Positions 1-8,472 of a stretch of 64,000 nt of DNA are shown piece by piece (within the stretch, counting starts at the first letter, position 1; every line of letters starts with the position of its first letter). Under the pieces are notes generated by a model, which was given only the letters and a program-made list of their open reading frames with translations, did not search any database and was not told where the DNA came from. Made by a program: the position numbers and the translations under genes. This DNA is from Ectopseudomonas chengduensis (GTDB lineage Bacteria; Pseudomonadota; Gammaproteobacteria; Pseudomonadales; Pseudomonadaceae): NCBI RefSeq assembly GCF_015712065.1, contig NZ_JACFYZ010000004.1, positions 326,309 through 390,308 of the forward strand, in the 5' to 3' direction.

Positions 1-92
1 GAGAAGAACAAACCACCGCTCAAGGTGATCCATAGCAAGGCTTTGAGGACCAGGCGACGATGTTGTTCGTTCTTGGCGAAGTAACCGGGCAT
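1..92 (-). CDS. N-terminus of a membrane protein, cut by the window edge
   Basis: An open frame on the minus strand starts with ATG at 90-92 and runs off the left edge. The visible 30 residues begin MPGYFAKNEQHRRL, a basic start, followed by a hydrophobic stretch (ALLWITLSGGLFFS) that would be a first membrane segment. No recognisable domain is included. It is divergent from the CAP-domain gene, with about 185 bp between. The start is plausible but lacks a strong ribosome binding site. The family is not identified; membrane-anchored signalling proteins often begin like this, but that is only a guess. Confidence 0.5.
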   Translation of the reverse strand, partial: MPGYFAKNEQHRRLVLKALLWITLSGGLFF

Positions 93-277
93 CAGTGTTC
101 TCGAGCGGGAGAGGCAAGTGCGTAAATTGTTCGATGACGGCAGAGGGCGTCATGCAGGAACCCTGCCGTTCGGCCGCGATCCCAGTGTACGCGGGCGTTC
201 GATGGGACCAGGAAACCGGCCATGATCCTGCGCCGGAAATTGCGTCAGAATCACGACGTTAGTTGGGAGAGGGCGGT

Positions 278-1135
278 ATGACAACAACAATGGACAAATG
301 GGGATGGCAAGGCTGCCTGCTGGTGCTGCTGATGGGCATTTGCGGCGCGGCCCAGGCCGCTGAGGACCTTGCGCTGATCGAGACGATCAACAGCTATCGC
401 AGCGAGGTACAGCGCTGTGGCGTGCAGGCCTCCGAGCCACTGCCCCCATTGACCAACGACCCACGCCTGATCCTGCCTGCCAATGGCACAGCGGATCTGC
501 AGGATTCGCTGAGCGCGGCTGGTTACCCGTTGGTCAACGTACAGGCCATCACGCTCTCCGGCCCGCGCAATGCGCAGGCGGCCATGCAGGCATTGAGCGA
601 GAGTTTCTGCCGCGTGCTGCTCGATCCGCAATTCATCGATATCGGCGTCAGCCAGCAGGATCGCGACTGGCGCATCGTGCTGGCACGGCCGCTGCTCAGC
701 GGGCGCCTGCAAACCTGGCAGACCGAGGGGGAAAGTCTGCTCCTGCTGATCAACTCTGCCCGCGCCGAGGCACGCCAATGCGGTGACCAGCGCTTCGCTG
801 CCACCGCGCCGCTGGTATGGAATGTCGAACTGGGTAGCGCCGCCGAGAGCCACAGCCGGGCCATGGCCAACGGCAACTTCTTCGCCCATCAGGGGCGTGA
901 CGGCCTGACGCCGGGTGACCGCGCGGAACTGGCGGGGTACAGCGGTACCAAGGTCGGTGAGAACATCGCCGCTGCGCTCGATACCACCGCCAAGGTGGTC
1001 GAGGGCTGGCTGGCCAGCTCCGGACACTGCGCCAATATCATGAACCCGGAGTTCAGCGAGCTAGGCGCTGCCTATGCCAACGACCCGCAGAGCGACGCCG
1101 GCATCTACTGGACGGCGTTGTTCGGCGGGCAATGA
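278..1135 (+). CDS. Secreted CAP-domain (SCP/PR1-like) protein
   Basis: 285 residues. The N-terminus has a basic start, a hydrophobic core (LLVLLMGICG) and an AQA-A cleavage site near residue 28, so the protein is probably exported to the periplasm. The C-terminal ~130 residues carry CAP-domain hallmarks: a His in AESHSRAMA, the FFAHQGRDG loop, GENIAAAL and the SGHCANIMNPEFSELGAAY motif. Bacterial CAP proteins are poorly characterised. The ATG at 278 is preferred over an upstream TTG at 263 because GGGAGAGGGCGG lies just before it. The first ~120 residues match no family I recognise. The gene stands alone, convergent with mdaB. Confidence 0.85.
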   Translation: MTTTMDKWGWQGCLLVLLMGICGAAQAAEDLALIETINSYRSEVQRCGVQASEPLPPLTNDPRLILPANGTADLQDSLSAAGYPLVNVQAITLSGPRNAQAAMQALSESFCRVLLDPQFIDIGVSQQDRDWRIVLARPLLSGRLQTWQTEGESLLLLINSARAEARQCGDQRFAATAPLVWNVELGSAAESHSRAMANGNFFAHQGRDGLTPGDRAELAGYSGTKVGENIAAALDTTAKVVEGWLASSGHCANIMNPEFSELGAAYANDPQSDAGIYWTALFGGQ

Positions 1136-1148
1136 GTGAGCGCTGGCT

Positions 1149-1736
1149 TCAGTTGACGCCGAACACCTGGGCCAGGTGCTGCTCGTAGCGTGCCACGTCC
1201 TGCTCGATGTTCGGCACCTTCATCACGTCGTTGCAGATGAAGGTGGGCAGACCAGTCATGCCAAGGAACTCGTTGGCCTTGTGGAAGGGGAAGTACACCG
1301 CGTCCACGCCTTTGCCTTCGAAGAAGTCGGTCGGGTCCTCGAAGGCCTGTACCGGGGCGTTCCAGGTCAGCGACAGCATGTACTGCTTGCCCTGGATCAG
1401 CCCACCGCTGCCGTACTTCTGCGAGGCGTCGGAGCGGGTACGGCCGTCGTTGGCATAAAGGCTGCCGTGGCCGGCGGTGAACACCTCGTCGAGGTACTTC
1501 TTCACCGTCCAGGGTGCGCCCATCCACCAGCCGGGCATCTGGTAGATCACCACATCGGCCCAGAGGAATTTCTGTACTTCTTCTTCCACGTCGTAGCCGC
1601 CGTCGATGAAGGTGGTCTTGACGTCGAAGCCGGCGCGGTCGAGGAAGGCCACCGCTGCGTCGTGCAGGGTGCTGTTGTACTGGCCATGGGAGTGGGCGAA
1701 CGCTTTGCCGCCGTTGAGCAGGAGGATCTTTTTCAT
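1149..1736 (-). CDS. mdaB: NAD(P)H:quinone oxidoreductase, MdaB family
   Basis: 195-residue flavodoxin-fold protein. The start MKKILLLNGG and the segments YQMPGWWMGAPWTVKKYLDEVF and the Thr-rich region around residue 110 are typical of MdaB (modulator of drug activity B), an FAD-dependent two-electron quinone reductase of the cytoplasm. Length fits the family. The start at 1734-1736 follows TTGGAGAACCCC on the minus strand. The neighbouring divergent gene encodes an ABM-domain protein of the YgiN type. In Escherichia coli mdaB and ygiN are adjacent and are proposed to form a quinone/quinol cycle, so the pairing supports the assignment. Confidence 0.9.
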   Translation of the reverse strand: MKKILLLNGGKAFAHSHGQYNSTLHDAAVAFLDRAGFDVKTTFIDGGYDVEEEVQKFLWADVVIYQMPGWWMGAPWTVKKYLDEVFTAGHGSLYANDGRTRSDASQKYGSGGLIQGKQYMLSLTWNAPVQAFEDPTDFFEGKGVDAVYFPFHKANEFLGMTGLPTFICNDVMKVPNIEQDVARYEQHLAQVFGVN

Positions 1737-1889
1737 GGGGGTTCTCCAAAAATGTGGCGGCAGGTTATCGGGCCCTGCGCGTGCGAAACACCCCGAAGCG
1801 GTCAAATAATTGTTGACTGAAAATCATGAAAGGATCGTCGAATGCTGCGTTAAGGTGAGGCATCTTCCCGCATCGAGGCGCTTGCACCC

Positions 1890-2198
1890 ATGTACGGCTT
1901 CATCCTTCACGCCCACACCAGACCCGAGCAGGCCGAGGCCTTCGAGCAATTGTTCCGTGCTTACGTCGAACCCAGCCGCGCCGAGCCCGGCTGCATCGAA
2001 TATCACATGCTGCGTGACGCCCAGGACCCGACCCTGTTCATCTTCTACGAGGTGTGGGCATCGCGGGAGGCGCTGGCCGAGCACACGGCGCTGCCGCACA
2101 TGCGCGAGTTCCATGACCAGCGCATGGACTACCTGCGTCGTGATTTCGAGATTCGCGAGATCGAGATGCTCAGCCCAGCGAGCGCGGCGCGGGCCTAG
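1890..2198 (+). CDS. ABM-domain protein, YgiN-like putative quinol monooxygenase
   Basis: 102 residues forming one antibiotic-biosynthesis-monooxygenase (dimeric alpha-beta barrel) domain. Typical segments are the EPSRAEPGCIEYHMLRD strand-loop, FIFYEVWASREAL and LPHMREFHDQ. Such proteins are small, cofactor-free homodimers. YgiN, the closest well-known relative, oxidises menadiol to menadione. The ATG at 1890 follows GAGGCG. It is divergently transcribed from mdaB, whose product reduces quinones, so the two may work on the same substrates. The substrate here is inferred from context only. Confidence 0.8.
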   Translation: MYGFILHAHTRPEQAEAFEQLFRAYVEPSRAEPGCIEYHMLRDAQDPTLFIFYEVWASREALAEHTALPHMREFHDQRMDYLRRDFEIREIEMLSPASAARA

Positions 2199-2207
2199 TT
2201 CGCGATC

Positions 2208-2297
2208 CGTAGGAGCCAGCTTGCTGGCGATTGTTGTTGTAGCCCGGATGCAATCCGGGACATACAGGCGCATACCCTCGGATTGCATCCGGGCTAC
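2208..2297. repeat. REP unit plus a palindromic repeat (GTAGCCCGGATGCAATCC)
   Basis: A REP half (GTAGGAGCCAGCTTGCTGGC, from 2208) is followed by GTAGCCCGGATGCAATCCGG and its inverse CGGATTGCATCCGGGCTAC, giving a strong hairpin between the convergent ABM gene and rlhA. REP half-sites of the first type recur as inverted pairs at 32241, 51930 and 57679. It may act as a bidirectional transcription or processing signal. Confidence 0.7.
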
Positions 2298-2318
2298 CTG
2301 GAACAGGCGAGGCTGGGC

Positions 2319-4328
2319 TCAGTGGCTGTAACCCGGCTTCTGGCGAATGGTCTTGAGCAGGTCGTCCGGGCTGATGTGGCCGACCACCTGGGTCGCGGCG
2401 CTGCCCGGTTGTGGCAGGTCGAGGATATGGCCCTTCATCTTGCCGATCACGTGCATCTCGCACGGCTTGCAGTCGAACTTCAGGGTCAGTACCTCATCGC
2501 CATGCACCAGCTGCATCGGCGCCACCTTGGTGCGCACACCGGTCACGCCCTTGGCCTGCTTCGGGCACAGGTTGAAGGAGAAGCGCAGGCAGTGCTTGGT
2601 GATCATCACCGGCACTTCGCCGGTTTCCTCGTGCGCCTCGTAGGCCGCATCGATCAGCTGCACGCCATGGCGATGGTAGAAGTCGCGGGCCTTCTGGTTG
2701 TAGACGTTGTAGAGAAACGACAGGTGCGACTCCGGGTACACCGGCGCCGGGTCGGTTTCGGCCTTGCGGCTGCCGCGTGGATGGGCGGCCACGCGCGCTG
2801 CGGTCAGTGCTTCGATGGCGTCGCGGCGCAGCGCCTTGAGCTGTGAGTTGGGCACGAAGAACGCCTGCGGTGCATCCAGCGCCACGCTCTGGGCATGGTA
2901 GATGGTGGTGCCGAGCTGGGTGAGCAGGTCGCGCAGGCCATCGAGCGCCTGTTCCGGCTTGTTGGCGACACCGAACGGGCCGGGCAGGGCGACGTCGACG
3001 CTGATGCCTTCCTCACTGGTGGCCGTGAGCTTGAGCGCGTCCTCACGCAGCACGGCCTTCCAGCTCACGCCGATACGGCGTTCGGCGCTGGTACGTTGCA
3101 GCGCCTGCTGCCAGTTGTGGTCGAGGTTGCGCGAGAGCGGATGATTCGGGCGCAGACGGAACAGACCCTCGGGCATCTCGTTGGGCTCGACGCGGTAGCG
3201 ATAGCGCTTCTCGCCGTCTTCCTCGAACTCACCTTTCAGCTCGGCGATATTGGCGCGGAAACCCACCACCTCGCGCTTGACCAGCACGTTGAGGCCGTCG
3301 CCGTTGGACAGCGGCTCGTGGGTGACGGCGATCAGGTCGCGCTTGTTCACTTTCTCGACATGGCCGACGGGCAAGCCAGTGAAGGTCGGCGAATCGAAGG
3401 CGCCGATGTCCACCTTGCGCTCGGTGACGAAGTAATCGGTGCTGCCACGGTGGAAGGTCTTGTCCGGATCGGGCACGAAGAAGTGCGCGGTACGACCGCT
3501 GGAGGCGCGGGCGAGGTCCGGGCGGTCTTCGAGGATGGCGTCGAGCTCGCGGCGGTAGTGGGCGGTGATGTTCTTCACGTAGGCCACATCCTTGTAGCGG
3601 CCCTCGATCTTGAAGGAGCGCACGCCGGCCTCGACCAGGGCGCGCAGGTTGGCGCTCTGGTTGTTGTCCTTCATCGACAGCAGGTGTTTCTCGTAGGCGA
3701 TCACACCGCCTTGTTCATCCTTGAGGGTGTAGGGCAGGCGGCAGGCCTGCGAGCAGTCGCCGCGGTTGGCGCTGCGCCCGGTCTGCGCGTGGGAGATGTT
3801 GCACTGGCCGGAGAAGGCCACGCACAGCGCGCCGTGGATGAAGAATTCGATGGCCGCGTCTGTGGCATCGGCAATCTGGCGGATTTCCTGCAGGTTCAGC
3901 TCGCGCGCCAGCACCAGCTGGGAGAAGCCGGCCTGGTCGAGAAACTTGGCCCGCTCAAGGGTGCGGATGTCGGTCTGGGTGCTGGCATGCAGCTCGATAG
4001 GTGGAATGTCCAGCTCCATCACGCCCATGTCCTGCACGATCAGCGCATCCACGCCCGCGTCGTAGAGCTGGTGGATCAGCGCGCGCGCCGGCTCCAGCTC
4101 ATCGTCATGCAGGATGGTGTTGATCGTGGTGAACACCCGCGCGTGATAGTGGCGGGCGAACTCCACCAGCCTGGCGATATCGCTCACTTCGTTGCAGGCA
4201 TTGTGCCGCGCGCCGAAGCTCGGGCCGCCGATATAGACGGCGTCGGCGCCATGCAGAATGGCCTCGCGGGCGATCTCGACGTCACGCGCAGGGCTGAGCA
4301 GTTCCAGTTGGTTCTTGGGCAAGGACAT
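2319..4328 (-). CDS. rlhA: 23S rRNA C2501 hydroxylation protein (U32 peptidase-like)
   Basis: 669 residues. The N-terminus (NQLELLSPARDVEIAREAIL, GADAVYIGGPSFGARHNA) and the cysteine-rich segments GQCNISHAQTGRSANRGDCSQACRLPY and CLRFSFNLCPKQAKG...KFDCKPCEMHVIGK match RlhA (YdcP) of E. coli almost throughout. The length (about 650) distinguishes it from the shorter tRNA-modifying TrhP (YegQ). RlhA is needed for 5-hydroxycytidine at position 2501 of 23S rRNA, and the cysteines probably bind a cofactor cluster. The start at MSLPKNQ (4326-4328) was chosen because similarity begins there; its ribosome binding site is weak. The gene stands alone, divergent from the SEC-C gene. Confidence 0.92.
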   Translation of the reverse strand: MSLPKNQLELLSPARDVEIAREAILHGADAVYIGGPSFGARHNACNEVSDIARLVEFARHYHARVFTTINTILHDDELEPARALIHQLYDAGVDALIVQDMGVMELDIPPIELHASTQTDIRTLERAKFLDQAGFSQLVLARELNLQEIRQIADATDAAIEFFIHGALCVAFSGQCNISHAQTGRSANRGDCSQACRLPYTLKDEQGGVIAYEKHLLSMKDNNQSANLRALVEAGVRSFKIEGRYKDVAYVKNITAHYRRELDAILEDRPDLARASSGRTAHFFVPDPDKTFHRGSTDYFVTERKVDIGAFDSPTFTGLPVGHVEKVNKRDLIAVTHEPLSNGDGLNVLVKREVVGFRANIAELKGEFEEDGEKRYRYRVEPNEMPEGLFRLRPNHPLSRNLDHNWQQALQRTSAERRIGVSWKAVLREDALKLTATSEEGISVDVALPGPFGVANKPEQALDGLRDLLTQLGTTIYHAQSVALDAPQAFFVPNSQLKALRRDAIEALTAARVAAHPRGSRKAETDPAPVYPESHLSFLYNVYNQKARDFYHRHGVQLIDAAYEAHEETGEVPVMITKHCLRFSFNLCPKQAKGVTGVRTKVAPMQLVHGDEVLTLKFDCKPCEMHVIGKMKGHILDLPQPGSAATQVVGHISPDDLLKTIRQKPGYSH

Positions 4329-4474
4329 GGTGTTTTCTTTTATCAGGCTGGCACACGGGCAAGGCGCGCATTGTACCGGGCTGACGGCCTGTGGGCACTC
4401 GCCAGATGCCGGACGGCTGGTAATACGCACCGATGGCGGTACAGTAGCGGCCTTTTTCAGGCGGAGGCGTGGCG

Positions 4475-5119
4475 ATGGACAACAGAGGGTTGGAGAAGCT
4501 CGATCAGTGGCTGCTCAAGTACGGCAACGATGACTCGATCCTGTCCGCCAGCGAGCTGGACGGTTATTTCGCCGCCATCGTCTCCAGCCCGCGCCAGGTC
4601 GCGCCTGCCGTCTGGTATTCGGCAATCTGGGCCGACCAGCCGCCGCAATGGCCGAGCGACAAGGATGGTGAGCGTTTCATGAAGTTGGCCGTCGAACTGA
4701 TGAGCGAGGCGGCCTACATGCTCAGCGAGGAGCCAGATGACTATGAGGCGATCTTCCTGGCTGACAACAACGGCAAGGGCGAGAAGCTGATTGTCTCCGA
4801 GTGGTGTGCGGGTTACCTGCGCGGTGCGGCGGTTGCCGGTTGGCTGGAGCACGCGCTGCCCGAGTCGGCGCAGGCGGCCCTGGCGCTGATCACTCTGCAC
4901 GGTGACGAAAGCGGCAGCGAGACGCTCAAGGCCATGACCGATGCCGAATACGAAGCCAGCACAGCGATGCTGGAACCGGCCGCCGTCGAGCTTTACGAGT
5001 ACTGGCAGCAGAATCTGGACCCGCTGCTGCCGGTACGCCGCGAGGAAGCCAAGGTCGGGCGCAACGACCCATGCAGCTGCGGCAGCGGCAAGAAATACAA
5101 GCAGTGCTGCATGCGCTGA
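4475..5119 (+). CDS. UPF0149/YecA-family protein with C-terminal SEC-C zinc motif
   Basis: 214 residues. The N-terminal ~180 residues ([37 protein letters not shown]) belong to the UPF0149 (YecA/YgfB-like) helical family. The C-terminus [18 protein letters not shown] is a SEC-C zinc-binding motif like the one at the end of SecA. Members are cytoplasmic and of unclear function; YecA itself has been linked to ribosome/SecA interaction. The ATG at 4475 sits 7 bp after GGAGG; a GTG two codons upstream is too close to it. The gene is monocistronic. Confidence 0.85.
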   Translation: MDNRGLEKLDQWLLKYGNDDSILSASELDGYFAAIVSSPRQVAPAVWYSAIWADQPPQWPSDKDGERFMKLAVELMSEAAYMLSEEPDDYEAIFLADNNGKGEKLIVSEWCAGYLRGAAVAGWLEHALPESAQAALALITLHGDESGSETLKAMTDAEYEASTAMLEPAAVELYEYWQQNLDPLLPVRREEAKVGRNDPCSCGSGKKYKQCCMR

Positions 5120-5164
5120 CCGGTCGCTGTCAGCATGCCTGGCGAGCGAGCCCCGCTGTCGTGC

Positions 5165-5623
5165 TCAACTGCAGCACGGGTCCTCGCTCATGGCCAACAG
5201 CTCCGGCCGAGTGCCGAAAACCTGCATCACGTCATTCATCGACATCCACCAGTCGTCGTGCCACTTGAGTACGCGCAGGCGTTTGTTTGCCGTGTTCAGC
5301 TGTCGATAGCTGGGCAGGCTGGAGCTGCTGAACAGGTGCGGCAGCAGGACTTGGCAGAGCCAGCTGCGCAGACGTTCAGCGCGTGGGCTGGTGCTGCTCA
5401 GGCTCAGGCGTAGCAGGTTCTCCAGGTCGATCATGGCTTGAGGCGTTTCCTCATTGCCGAAAAGAATGCCCTCCGGTCGACAGTGAAGCAGCAGGGCGGC
5501 TTGTTCGTCGGCCAGTTCCAGGGCCTGGCAAACGGTCTGCGCGACGAACCAGAAACGGCCATCGGCGGCGCGCTGCACGGTGAGACGAATGTCTTCGAAG
5601 ATGGGGTTGATCGGACTGGTCAT
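5165..5623 (-). CDS. BRO-N-like (phage antirepressor-type) protein
   Basis: 152 residues. The start NPIFEDIRLTVQRAADGRFWFVAQTVCQALEL resembles the BRO-N domain of prophage antirepressors, where F-V-A-x-x-V-C/D-x-x-L is the core. A second unit (LRVLKWHDDWWMSMNDVMQVFG) repeats a similar W-M-x-x-x-D-V-x-x-x-F pattern. A good ribosome binding site (GGGAGGG) precedes the ATG at 5621-5623. It is divergent from a small HTH regulator across a 118-bp region with palindromes, a layout typical of a repressor/antirepressor switch. No other phage genes are nearby. DNA-binding function is inferred. Confidence 0.65.
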   Translation of the reverse strand: MTSPINPIFEDIRLTVQRAADGRFWFVAQTVCQALELADEQAALLLHCRPEGILFGNEETPQAMIDLENLLRLSLSSTSPRAERLRSWLCQVLLPHLFSSSSLPSYRQLNTANKRLRVLKWHDDWWMSMNDVMQVFGTRPELLAMSEDPCCS

Positions 5624-5640
5624 GGCGCCCTCCCTAGTGC

Positions 5641-5692
5641 ATGAAACAACGGCCTGTCGAATGCGATGAAACCATGAATTTCATTTAATATA
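5641..5692. promoter_or_regulatory. Candidate operator region between the BRO-like and HTH genes
   Basis: ATGAAAC occurs at 5641-5647 and 5666-5672, and ATGAATTTCAT at 5674-5684 is a palindrome of five-base arms around one base. An AT-rich TTTAATATA follows and could serve as a -10 element on either strand. The spacing of these repeats between two divergent regulators suggests operator sites; no binding protein is proven. Confidence 0.4.
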
Positions 5693-5741
5693 CAACTGAC
5701 TGTTCAATCAAGCATGGAAGCGGAATTTAACGTCCGCGTCC

Positions 5742-6155
5742 ATGATCGAAAAAACCGAATTCGCCCAGCGCCTGCGTAGCGCCATGATTGCGGCTGGATA
5801 TCCAGATCGCCCCGCCGTGCTCGAGCGCGAGTTCAATTCGCGTTACTGGGGCCGTTCCGTGACCTTTCAGGCGGTTTCCCGCTGGTTGCGTGGCGAGGCG
5901 ATACCGTCGCAGGACAAATTGCAGGTGCTTGCCGAGTGGCTACGTATCGAACCGCAGGTACTGCGCTTTGGCGAACAGGCCGGTGCTGCCGTACGCGAGC
6001 AGCGTGGCCGTTGGGAAGATCCCAAGTTCTATCAGGAACGTGAGGTGATCGAGGCCTTTCTGGCTCTGCCTGCTGCGCAGCGCAAGGTCGTGCGAGAGGT
6101 CGTCATGGCGCTGGCCATCGCGGCCAAGGCTGACTCCGGCAAGAAGCCAGGCTAA
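5742..6155 (+). CDS. Small helix-turn-helix (Cro/CI-like) regulator
   Basis: 137 residues. The N-terminus contains a helix-turn-helix: VTFQAVSRWLRGEAIPSQDKLQVLAEWLRI reads as recognition and following helices of an XRE-type domain (residues ~38-68). The C-terminal half is helical with no recognised domain. The ribosome binding site is weak; GCGGA...TCCGC just before the ATG forms a small inverted repeat. Divergent from the BRO-like gene, it likely controls both promoters from the shared region. Downstream of it is an imperfect hairpin at 6262-6308. Confidence 0.75.
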   Translation: MIEKTEFAQRLRSAMIAAGYPDRPAVLEREFNSRYWGRSVTFQAVSRWLRGEAIPSQDKLQVLAEWLRIEPQVLRFGEQAGAAVREQRGRWEDPKFYQEREVIEAFLALPAAQRKVVREVVMALAIAAKADSGKKPG

Positions 6156-6261
6156 GGATCAGGCTGGAGTCAGTCGTGGTTGTGGTTGTCAATTTCCTTC
6201 CGGCAAGGTTTGCCCGGCGCTGACTCGAGGCAGATCACCTGGTGTTTTCAGGGCCGCATCC

Positions 6262-6308
6262 AAGAACCTGCTCAAAGCTCTGGCTCGCAGGACGTTGAAC
6301 AGGCTCTT
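6262..6308. repeat. Short inverted repeat resembling the ends of the 142-bp palindromic element
   Basis: AAGAACCTGCTCAA (6262-6275) pairs with TTGAACAGGCTCTT (6295-6308), 12 of 14 positions. The arms and the following CTGGCTCGC resemble the terminal arm and adjacent bases of the larger element at 42540-42681. It may be an internally deleted copy. It lies between the convergent HTH and HDOD genes. Confidence 0.45.
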
Positions 6309-6311
6309 TAT

Positions 6312-7133
6312 TCAGCCCAGCAGTTCGGCAAACGCCTTGTCTGCTTCCAGCACCGCTGGCAAGGCTTCGAACAGCTTGTTCAGATCGACTTCCTCGAACA
6401 ATGGGCCTTCCAGGCTCTGCCGTGCCTGTTCGCTGACGCCGTCCATCTCGATGGTCTCCGCGACGATTACCGACTGTGCGACCAGGCGCGCGTAGCGGCC
6501 GTCACTGGTCGCCTGAGTCGGACGTGCCTGATAGGCGATTGCGTGCTGGATAAGCGCCGGCAGCTGCCAGCGGCGCGCCAGTTCAGCGCCCACTTCCGGG
6601 TAGCCGAAGCCCAGTTGCAGGGTTTCCTCGGCGGCGTGGGCCGCGGCTTCACGTTTCGGATGACGGTTCATGCGCCGGGCGAAATCCGGCGCGCCGGTCT
6701 GGATCAGCAATTCGCCGATGTTGTGCATCATGCCGCAGGTGAAGGCGGCGTCGGTGTCCAGCTTCAGCTGCTTGGCCAGGCTGCGGGCGATACTGGCGAC
6801 GCGAAAGCTGCGAATCCAGAAACCCTTGAGGTCGAAGCCGGTATCGACCTGAAACGCGCCCGTCATCGCCGAGGCCAGCACCAGCGTGCGCAGGGTGTTG
6901 AAGCCCAGGCGCATGGCGGCGTCCTCGACGCTCACTGCTTCACGGGCCCCGCGAAAACGTGGCGAGTTGGCCAGGCGCAGCACCTTGGCGGCGATGACCG
7001 GGTCGCGCTCGATATTGCGCGCCACGCTTTCCAGGCTGGAGGCAGGGTTGTCGAACTGTTGGATCAGATCCTGCGCAACCTTGGGAATGCTGGGCAGGGT
7101 GTGCAGTTGGGCGAACAGACTCTCTATGTCCAT
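6312..7133 (-). CDS. HDOD-domain protein
   Basis: 273 residues. Residues ~10-200 form an HDOD domain (LHTLPSIPKVAQDLIQQF, SLESVARNIERDPVIAAKVLRLANS, LVLASAMTGAF, CGMMHNIGELLI), related to HD phosphohydrolases but usually without enzymatic activity, found in bacterial signalling and stress pathways. The ATG at 7131-7133 has CGGAG upstream; an in-frame extension of 30 residues upstream lacks family similarity. It is single and convergent with the HTH gene. Its partner is unknown. Confidence 0.85.
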   Translation of the reverse strand: MDIESLFAQLHTLPSIPKVAQDLIQQFDNPASSLESVARNIERDPVIAAKVLRLANSPRFRGAREAVSVEDAAMRLGFNTLRTLVLASAMTGAFQVDTGFDLKGFWIRSFRVASIARSLAKQLKLDTDAAFTCGMMHNIGELLIQTGAPDFARRMNRHPKREAAAHAAEETLQLGFGYPEVGAELARRWQLPALIQHAIAYQARPTQATSDGRYARLVAQSVIVAETIEMDGVSEQARQSLEGPLFEEVDLNKLFEALPAVLEADKAFAELLG

Positions 7134-7302
7134 GGCAACTCCGATACGTACGAACGCTGCAGTGATGGCTGATGAAAAGTGCTCCTTGAGCATAGCTGTG
7201 CCTATCGCTGCAGCCAGTCCCATAACCGCTATCTAGAGCCTTTTTCATGGGTGTTACTCGATTGAAACACCAGCCCCGAGGGGCTGGCATGTCGGGGAGG
7301 GC

Positions 7303-7779
7303 TTACTGACGCGGTGCGGTGCTGGTTTCGGCGGCTGCAGACCACACGCGGTAGCGCACTTCGACATCCTTCGGCGCGTAGATCACCAGCGGCAGCTTGC
7401 TGTTGTAGCGCACCAGTTGCGGTTCACCGCCAACGCGCACGAAGGCCTGCTTGCGGTTGCCGTCCGGGCAGGCCATCAGCGTGCTCATGGCCGGGCCGAC
7501 CTGGCCCAGCTCGTAGTAGCTGTAGCCCCAGCCTTCCACGGTCTTTTCCTGCCACTGACCACCCAGGCGTTGCTGGTTGCAATCCACTTCCAGGGTCTTG
7601 CCGGCGATGATCTCAACTCTGTGCTCGGCTTCATTGGCTTGCGCCGGCAGCTCGATCACATGGCGGTTATAGCCGTCGGCAGCGGCGGGGTAGGGCTTGA
7701 GTGCCTCCGGGGTGGCGGCGCAGGCGGCCAGCGGCAGGGCGCAGGCGAGGGAGAGCAGCGGCAGTTTGAGTCGGTTCAT
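7303..7779 (-). CDS. eco: Ecotin-family serine protease inhibitor with a lipoprotein signal
   Basis: 158 residues. The mature part matches ecotin closely: [57 protein letters not shown]. The reactive loop places Leu101 (precursor numbering) at P1 where E. coli ecotin has Met84, and the disulphide cysteines (67 and 104) are present. Ecotins are periplasmic dimers that inhibit trypsin-fold proteases, protecting against host or predator enzymes. The signal peptide ends LPLAAC at residue 20, a clear lipobox, whereas E. coli ecotin has an ordinary signal peptide. Ala at +2 would favour outer-membrane sorting. The ATG at 7777-7779 follows AAGGAATC. Confidence 0.92.
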   Translation of the reverse strand: MNRLKLPLLSLACALPLAACAATPEALKPYPAAADGYNRHVIELPAQANEAEHRVEIIAGKTLEVDCNQQRLGGQWQEKTVEGWGYSYYELGQVGPAMSTLMACPDGNRKQAFVRVGGEPQLVRYNSKLPLVIYAPKDVEVRYRVWSAAAETSTAPRQ

Positions 7780-7913
7780 GATGATTCCTTGCTGAAAGGC
7801 CTTGTGGGCCGTCCGTGATGAGGGAACCGCCAGGTCGGCGGCGCAGCACTGACCGTTGTGAATAGGCCAAGTTCCTGCGCTTTTCAAGCCGGTGCGCCGC
7901 TGTCAGCTCAGCG

Positions 7914-8261
7914 TCAGGCGAACACGAAGTACTTACGCACCGTTTCCACCACTTCCCAGGTGCCTTTCATGCCGGGTTCGACGACGAAGATGTCGCCAGC
8001 CTTGAGGTGAATCGGCTCCATGCCGTCCGGGGTGATGATGCAGTAGCCTTCCTGGAAGTGGCAGTACTCCCACTTCACGTACTCCACGCGCCATTTGCCG
8101 GGCGTGCAGATCCAGGTGCCCATGATCTTGCTGCCGTCTTCGGAGGTGTAGGCATTGAGGTTGACGGTGTGCGGGTCACCTTCGATGCGCTCCCACTTGC
8201 AGGCATCGACGACGGGCATCGGCTGGGTATCGCGCAGAACGGTGATCGGTTTGTTGGCCAT
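7914..8261 (-). CDS. Small cupin-domain protein (EutQ/DUF861-like)
   Basis: 115 residues forming a single cupin barrel: GTWICTPGKWRVEYVKWEYCHFQEGYCIITPDG is the first motif and IHLKAGDIFVVEPGMKGTWEVVETVRKYFV the second, which is the Cupin_3 pattern. Such proteins are cytoplasmic and mostly uncharacterised; the family includes (S)-ureidoglycine aminohydrolase and EutQ-like proteins. GGAG lies before the ATG at 8259-8261. No operon partner. Confidence 0.8.
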   Translation of the reverse strand: MANKPITVLRDTQPMPVVDACKWERIEGDPHTVNLNAYTSEDGSKIMGTWICTPGKWRVEYVKWEYCHFQEGYCIITPDGMEPIHLKAGDIFVVEPGMKGTWEVVETVRKYFVFA

Positions 8262-8380
8262 GGGGCGCTCCGGTGAGTGATCAAAGGGGCGTTCACCATA
8301 AAGCGGGGGCGGGGCGGTCGATTGCCTGGGGTCGACACGGGGCTGCTCATTCGCGCAGTGCGCGGTGCTTTCTATTCCTG

Positions 8381-8413
8381 AAAAAACCAAGGCCGGCTTA
8401 TCAGGCCGGCCTT
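8381..8413 (-). terminator. Rho-independent terminator of the tandem-repeat protein gene
   Basis: AAGGCCGGC (8389-8397) and GCCGGCCTT (8405-8413) pair perfectly. Read on the minus strand the stem is followed by a T run (the complement of AAAAAA at 8381-8386), so it ends transcription of the gene at 8473-8874. Confidence 0.85.
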
Positions 8414-8472
8414 GTGGGGCTGCGCTTGCCATCGAGTCATACGACGTTCTCGATCAGGTCATAGGGAAGGTG

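Noticed and set aside
2895..4682. 595-codon open frame on the plus strand opposite rlhA
   Set aside because: Same reason: composition-driven antisense frame over a well-identified gene, running into the next gene.
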